Shown: positions 5,232 through 8,314 of the stretch, one piece after another
Layout: the number at the start of each line of letters is the position of its first letter
Numbering within the stretch: position 1 is the stretch's first letter
Origin: Ignavibacteriaceae bacterium
Lineage (GTDB): Bacteria > Bacteroidota > Ignavibacteria > Ignavibacteriales > Ignavibacteriaceae
DNA length: 8,314 nt
Direction: 5' to 3'
Assembly (NCBI GenBank): GCA_022865965.1
Contig: JALHTS010000416.1
Span: 1 to 8,314, forward strand
Translations under genes and position numbers: made by a program
Notes under the pieces: model-generated
The model's database searches: none
Seen by the model: the letters and a program-made list of their open reading frames with translations, nothing else
Told to the model about the DNA's origin: nothing

Positions 5232-7688
5232 ATGGCAAATCTAAAAGCTTCAAAACATAAAGAATTAAAACCGGCAGATCTAAGGTGGAAGTGTGATCCG
5301 AATATATTTGAATTCGATTCAACAGGTGACCTTGAACCTATCGAAGGAATTCTTGGTCAAAAAAGAGCAATGAGAGCTATAAAACTTGGAGTTGATTTAA
5401 AGAGTCCGGGTTATAATATCTACATTGCTGGTTTATCTGGTTCAGGAAAAGCAACTACTGTAAAACAAATGTTGGAAAAAATAAGTTCTAAATGTCCCCC
5501 TCTTTATGATTATGCGTATGTAAACAATTTTAAAAACCCGGATTCCCCATTGCTTTTAACATTTCCCAAAGGGACTGCAAAAGAATTTGAGTCCGATCTC
5601 GCTTCGGCAATAGAAGTTCTTAAACAGCGCATTCCCCTTACACTTGAAAGCGAACTTTATACTAACAGAAAGAAAATAATTGTTGAAGAATATGGACAGG
5701 CTGAACAGGATTTAATGACTTCATTTGATAAAAAATTAAGAGAAAAAGGATTTTCATTAGGACAGGTAAAAGTTGGTGATGCAATTCGTCCGGATATAAT
5801 TCCATTAATAAATGACCAACCCGTACCAATTTTTCAGTTAGAGGAATATATAAAGGAAGAAAAAATTACAAAAGAGCAGGCTCAGGAAATTGTTAAACAT
5901 TACAATAATAACAAGGAGGAACTTCAGTTATTATTTAAGAAAGGATTAAAACTTAGTCAGGATTTTCAAGAAAAACTTCAAAAACTTGAGAAGGATAGTT
6001 GTGAGGTTATAGTTAAAGGAATTACCGAAGGTCTTAAAGAAAAATATACTTCAAATAGTGTGCTTTCTTATATAAAACAGGTTGAAGAAAATATTCTTGA
6101 AAATCTTCAGATTTTTATTGGACAAAAATCTGAAGGCGAAACGACAAAAGAAGGATTTCTGATTGATTATTTTCGAGAATATGAAGTGAATATAATTCTT
6201 GATAACACCGAAATTGATGAGTGTCCTGTTATTATTGAGACTTCACCGACCTATACAAATCTTTTTGGTACAATTGAAAAGGTTTCTGATGGCAGAGGTA
6301 GCTGGTATGCTGATTTTACTAATATCAAAGCGGGATCATTGATTCGTGCTAACGGTGGTTTCCTCGTTTTGAATGTCTATCATTTGTTCGAAGAACCAGG
6401 CGTTTGGAAAACTCTGAAACGAGTCCTTACTTATCACAAACTTGAAATTCAGGAAGCACCATATTTATTCCAGATGTCTCCTACATCATTAAAACCTCAG
6501 CCAATTGATATTGATACTAAAGTAATTCTCATCGGCAGCGATCTCATTTATTCTTATCTCTCACAGCGCGAATATGATTTTAAAAAAATGTTTAAAGTAA
6601 AAGCTGACTTTGATTATGAGATCGAGAGAAGTGACGAGGTTCTTATAGAGTATGCAAGAGTAATTAAAAAATTAATTCGTGATGATAATCTTAAAAATTT
6701 TGATAAAACAGCAATTGCTTATCTCATTGAAATAAGTGCAGTGTTTGCAGGGAAGAAAAACAAATTAACAACCCGATTTTCTCAAATTGCTGATATTGCC
6801 CGTGAGGCAACTTTCTGGGCAAATGAAGAGAATGCAGAATTCGTAACTGCAAAGCACGTTGAAAGAGCTTATCTGTTTATACGTGAACGACACGGAATGC
6901 TTGAAGATAAAATTACAGAAATGTTTGAGAATGGAACTTTTTTAATTGACACAACAGATGAAAGAGTAGGACAAATAAACGGACTAGCCGTTTATGATGC
7001 CGACTTTTATTCTTTCGGAAGACCAACAAGAATAACAGCAACAGTTTCATTGGGCAGCGGTTCAATAATTAATGTTGAACGTGAAGCTGGAATGAGCGGA
7101 AGACATTATAATAAAGGTGTTCTTATAATTTCCGGTTACTTCAGAGAAACTTTCGGACAGGATCTTCCGCTTTCTTTTAATGCTAATCTTGTATTCGAGC
7201 AATCATACGGAACAGTTGACGGTGATAGTGCTTCGTGTGCTGAAATATTTGCTTTGCTGTCTACTCTCTCCGGTTTGCCAATTAAGCAAACAATTGCAGT
7301 TACCGGTTCATTAAATCAAAAAGGTGATGTTCAGCCAATTGGTGGAGTGAATGAAAAGATTGAAGGCTTTTATGATATATGTAAAATGAAAGGTTTAACG
7401 AGTACGCAAGGAGTGATAATTCCAATTCAGAATGTTAAAGATCTTATGTTAAGAGAAGATGTTATCGAATCTGTTCGTAAGAAAAATTTTCACATTTATC
7501 CTATAACACGAGTTGAAGAAGGAATTGAAATTTTGACAAGTGTAAAAGCCGGCGTAAAGGGAATAAAAGGATATGAACCAAAAACAGTTTTTTATCTGGT
7601 CGAATGTAAAATAAAAGATCTTTATGCTAAATCAAGAGCATATAAATCTAATAACCAAACGGAACAAAAAAAGAAAAGTCGAAAGTAA
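5232..7688 (+). CDS. Lon-like ATP-dependent protease, AAA_32 + Lon proteolytic domain (COG1067, family S16)
   Basis: Cytoplasmic Lon-related protease, 818 residues, complete. The family opening LRWKCDPNIFEFDSTGDLEP (17-36) and GILGQKRAMRAI (39-50) lead into the AAA core with the P-loop GLSGSGKAT (67-75). A charged helical, probably coiled-coil insertion covers about 140-300. The AAA core resumes with SPTYTNLFGTIE (338-349) and the Walker-B-position block ANGGFLVLN (373-381), then FKVKADFD (454-461). A helical domain follows (about 470-565). The Lon domain has TVDGDSAS (661-668) with catalytic Ser666, and GGVNEKIEGF (704-713) with Lys709. The 43-residue Ser-Lys spacing equals that of E. coli Lon. 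The C-terminus is a basic tail. The protein lacks the classical Lon N-domain and is not LonA. Oddities: Ala74 replaces the P-loop Ser/Thr and Asn381 stands where Walker B has Asp, so ATP use may be weak; ATP-independent LonC proteases are a precedent. There is no strong Shine-Dalgarno before this ATG. It is the first gene of a pair with pyk. Confidence 0.94.
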   Translation: MANLKASKHKELKPADLRWKCDPNIFEFDSTGDLEPIEGILGQKRAMRAIKLGVDLKSPGYNIYIAGLSGSGKATTVKQMLEKISSKCPPLYDYAYVNNFKNPDSPLLLTFPKGTAKEFESDLASAIEVLKQRIPLTLESELYTNRKKIIVEEYGQAEQDLMTSFDKKLREKGFSLGQVKVGDAIRPDIIPLINDQPVPIFQLEEYIKEEKITKEQAQEIVKHYNNNKEELQLLFKKGLKLSQDFQEKLQKLEKDSCEVIVKGITEGLKEKYTSNSVLSYIKQVEENILENLQIFIGQKSEGETTKEGFLIDYFREYEVNIILDNTEIDECPVIIETSPTYTNLFGTIEKVSDGRGSWYADFTNIKAGSLIRANGGFLVLNVYHLFEEPGVWKTLKRVLTYHKLEIQEAPYLFQMSPTSLKPQPIDIDTKVILIGSDLIYSYLSQREYDFKKMFKVKADFDYEIERSDEVLIEYARVIKKLIRDDNLKNFDKTAIAYLIEISAVFAGKKNKLTTRFSQIADIAREATFWANEENAEFVTAKHVERAYLFIRERHGMLEDKITEMFENGTFLIDTTDERVGQINGLAVYDADFYSFGRPTRITATVSLGSGSIINVEREAGMSGRHYNKGVLIISGYFRETFGQDLPLSFNANLVFEQSYGTVDGDSASCAEIFALLSTLSGLPIKQTIAVTGSLNQKGDVQPIGGVNEKIEGFYDICKMKGLTSTQGVIIPIQNVKDLMLREDVIESVRKKNFHIYPITRVEEGIEILTSVKAGVKGIKGYEPKTVFYLVECKIKDLYAKSRAYKSNNQTEQKKKSRK

Positions 7689-8314
7689 TGGCAGAAACCC
7701 CCGATACGTTTGCAAAAACAAAAATACTTGCCACGCTCGGTCCCTTAACAAGTGACCTGAATACTTTGAAGGCTTTGATCCGTCACGGAATTGACGGAGT
7801 CAGATTGAATTTATCTCACAGTGACCATAACTTTTATGAAAAATTGTTTAATACAATTCATACTGCATGTACTGAAGAAAACACACCATTGGCAGTTCTA
7901 GCAGATTTACAGGGACCAAAAATTCGTATCGGTGATCTTGAAGAGACAGAAGTTGAAATTATGGATGGAGACACTATTGAAATTACTGTGGATAATATAA
8001 AAGGTAATTCTAAAATTATTTCTGCTTCTTACAAATCATTGGTCGAAGATGCATCAATCGGAGATAAGATTTTAATTAACGATGGATTGATAAGATTAAC
8101 GATTACGGAAAAAAGAGAGCGTTCCGTAGTTTGTGTCATCGAAACCGGTGGAATTCTATCCCCCAGAAAAGGGATGAACCTTCCGGGAATGAAATTATCA
8201 ACTCCATCCATTACTGAGAAAGATTTTTTTGATCTCGAATTTCTTATAAAACATCGTGTTGATTACATAGCATTATCTTTTGTTAGGTCTGCAAATGATG
8301 TTATACAGCTAAAA
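7688..8314 (+). CDS. pyk: Pyruvate kinase, N-terminal part, cut by window edge
   Basis: Glycolytic enzyme transferring phosphate from phosphoenolpyruvate to ADP, in the cytoplasm. I translated 209 codons; the rest, including the catalytic-lysine motif and the C-domain, lies beyond the window. TKILATLGP (11-19) opens the barrel. VRLNLSHSD (38-46) supplies Arg39 plus Asn41 and Ser43. LADLQGPKIRIG (71-82) supplies Asp73 and Arg80. The B domain runs from about 77 to 163, with INDGLIRL (130-137). KGMNLPGMKLSTPSITEKD (161-179) and YIALSFVRSANDV (193-205) return to the barrel. Lys78 with Leu74, Gln75 and Ile81 is the combination described for potassium-independent pyruvate kinases; the potassium-dependent class has Glu with Thr, Lys, Thr. 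The ATG shares its A with the TAA of the Lon-like gene, and only a weak purine-rich stretch precedes it. Translation is thus probably coupled to the protease gene. Confidence 0.95.
   Translation, partial: MAETPDTFAKTKILATLGPLTSDLNTLKALIRHGIDGVRLNLSHSDHNFYEKLFNTIHTACTEENTPLAVLADLQGPKIRIGDLEETEVEIMDGDTIEITVDNIKGNSKIISASYKSLVEDASIGDKILINDGLIRLTITEKRERSVVCVIETGGILSPRKGMNLPGMKLSTPSITEKDFFDLEFLIKHRVDYIALSFVRSANDVIQLK

Noticed and set aside
8029..8211. A 60-codon open frame on the minus strand.
   Set aside because: It lies entirely antisense to the conserved pyruvate kinase B domain and shows no family motif or Shine-Dalgarno.
1..8314. Possible defence island, mobile element, CRISPR or biosynthetic cluster.
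   Set aside because: There is no transposase, integrase, repeat array, tRNA or phage gene, base composition looks uniform, and nearly all genes are recognisable housekeeping or envelope functions.

Overview
The window is AT-rich (GC roughly in the mid-30s percent by eye) and densely coded, with six clear genes. Two run off the window edges: one is cut at the left edge and one at the right. The gene set points to the Bacteroidota/Ignavibacteria/Chlorobi group. It includes a family S46 dipeptidyl-peptidase with a Sec signal, a DUF2911 lipoprotein with an acid-rich stretch right after the lipobox cysteine, an AAA_32-type Lon-like protease and a CpsG-type phosphomannomutase. Recognisable Shine-Dalgarno sequences (AAGGA, AGGA, AGAAGG) precede four of the genes. 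That fits Ignavibacteria better than typical Bacteroidia, but the placement is inference.

Layout. Positions 1-1150 (minus) hold the N-terminal 383 codons of an exported S46 peptidase. A 220-bp spacer follows, containing a 14-bp hairpin that folds perfectly only as minus-strand RNA. Positions 1371-1715 (minus) encode a small protein with two predicted zinc ribbons. A 177-bp divergent spacer leads to manB at 1893-3239 (plus). manB converges on a DUF2911 lipoprotein gene (3294-3839, minus), and an 11-bp GC-rich stem at 3248-3283 lies between them as a likely shared terminator. Upstream on the minus strand, after 130 bp with no clear signal, is a PLP enzyme of the class V aminotransferase fold (3970-5097). 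A 134-bp divergent spacer contains a Bacteroidota-like promoter element and two short inverted repeats. Positions 5232-7688 (plus) encode the Lon-like protease. Its stop codon overlaps by one base the start of pyruvate kinase, which runs off the right edge.

How the genes relate. This is mostly a housekeeping neighbourhood, not a single pathway. manB feeds mannose-1-phosphate to GDP-mannose synthesis, and pyk performs the last step of glycolysis. The S46 peptidase and the DUF2911 lipoprotein belong to the cell envelope or periplasm. The only strong coupling is Lon-like protease to pyruvate kinase, through the TAATG overlap. I see no mobile element, CRISPR array, RNA gene, phage gene or defence cassette, and no evidence of a wholly new system. 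The points most worth a second look are the altered nucleotide-binding motifs of the Lon-like protease, its translational linkage to a pyruvate kinase with the potassium-independent signature, the uncharacterised double zinc ribbon protein, and the strand-specific hairpin at 1305-1340.
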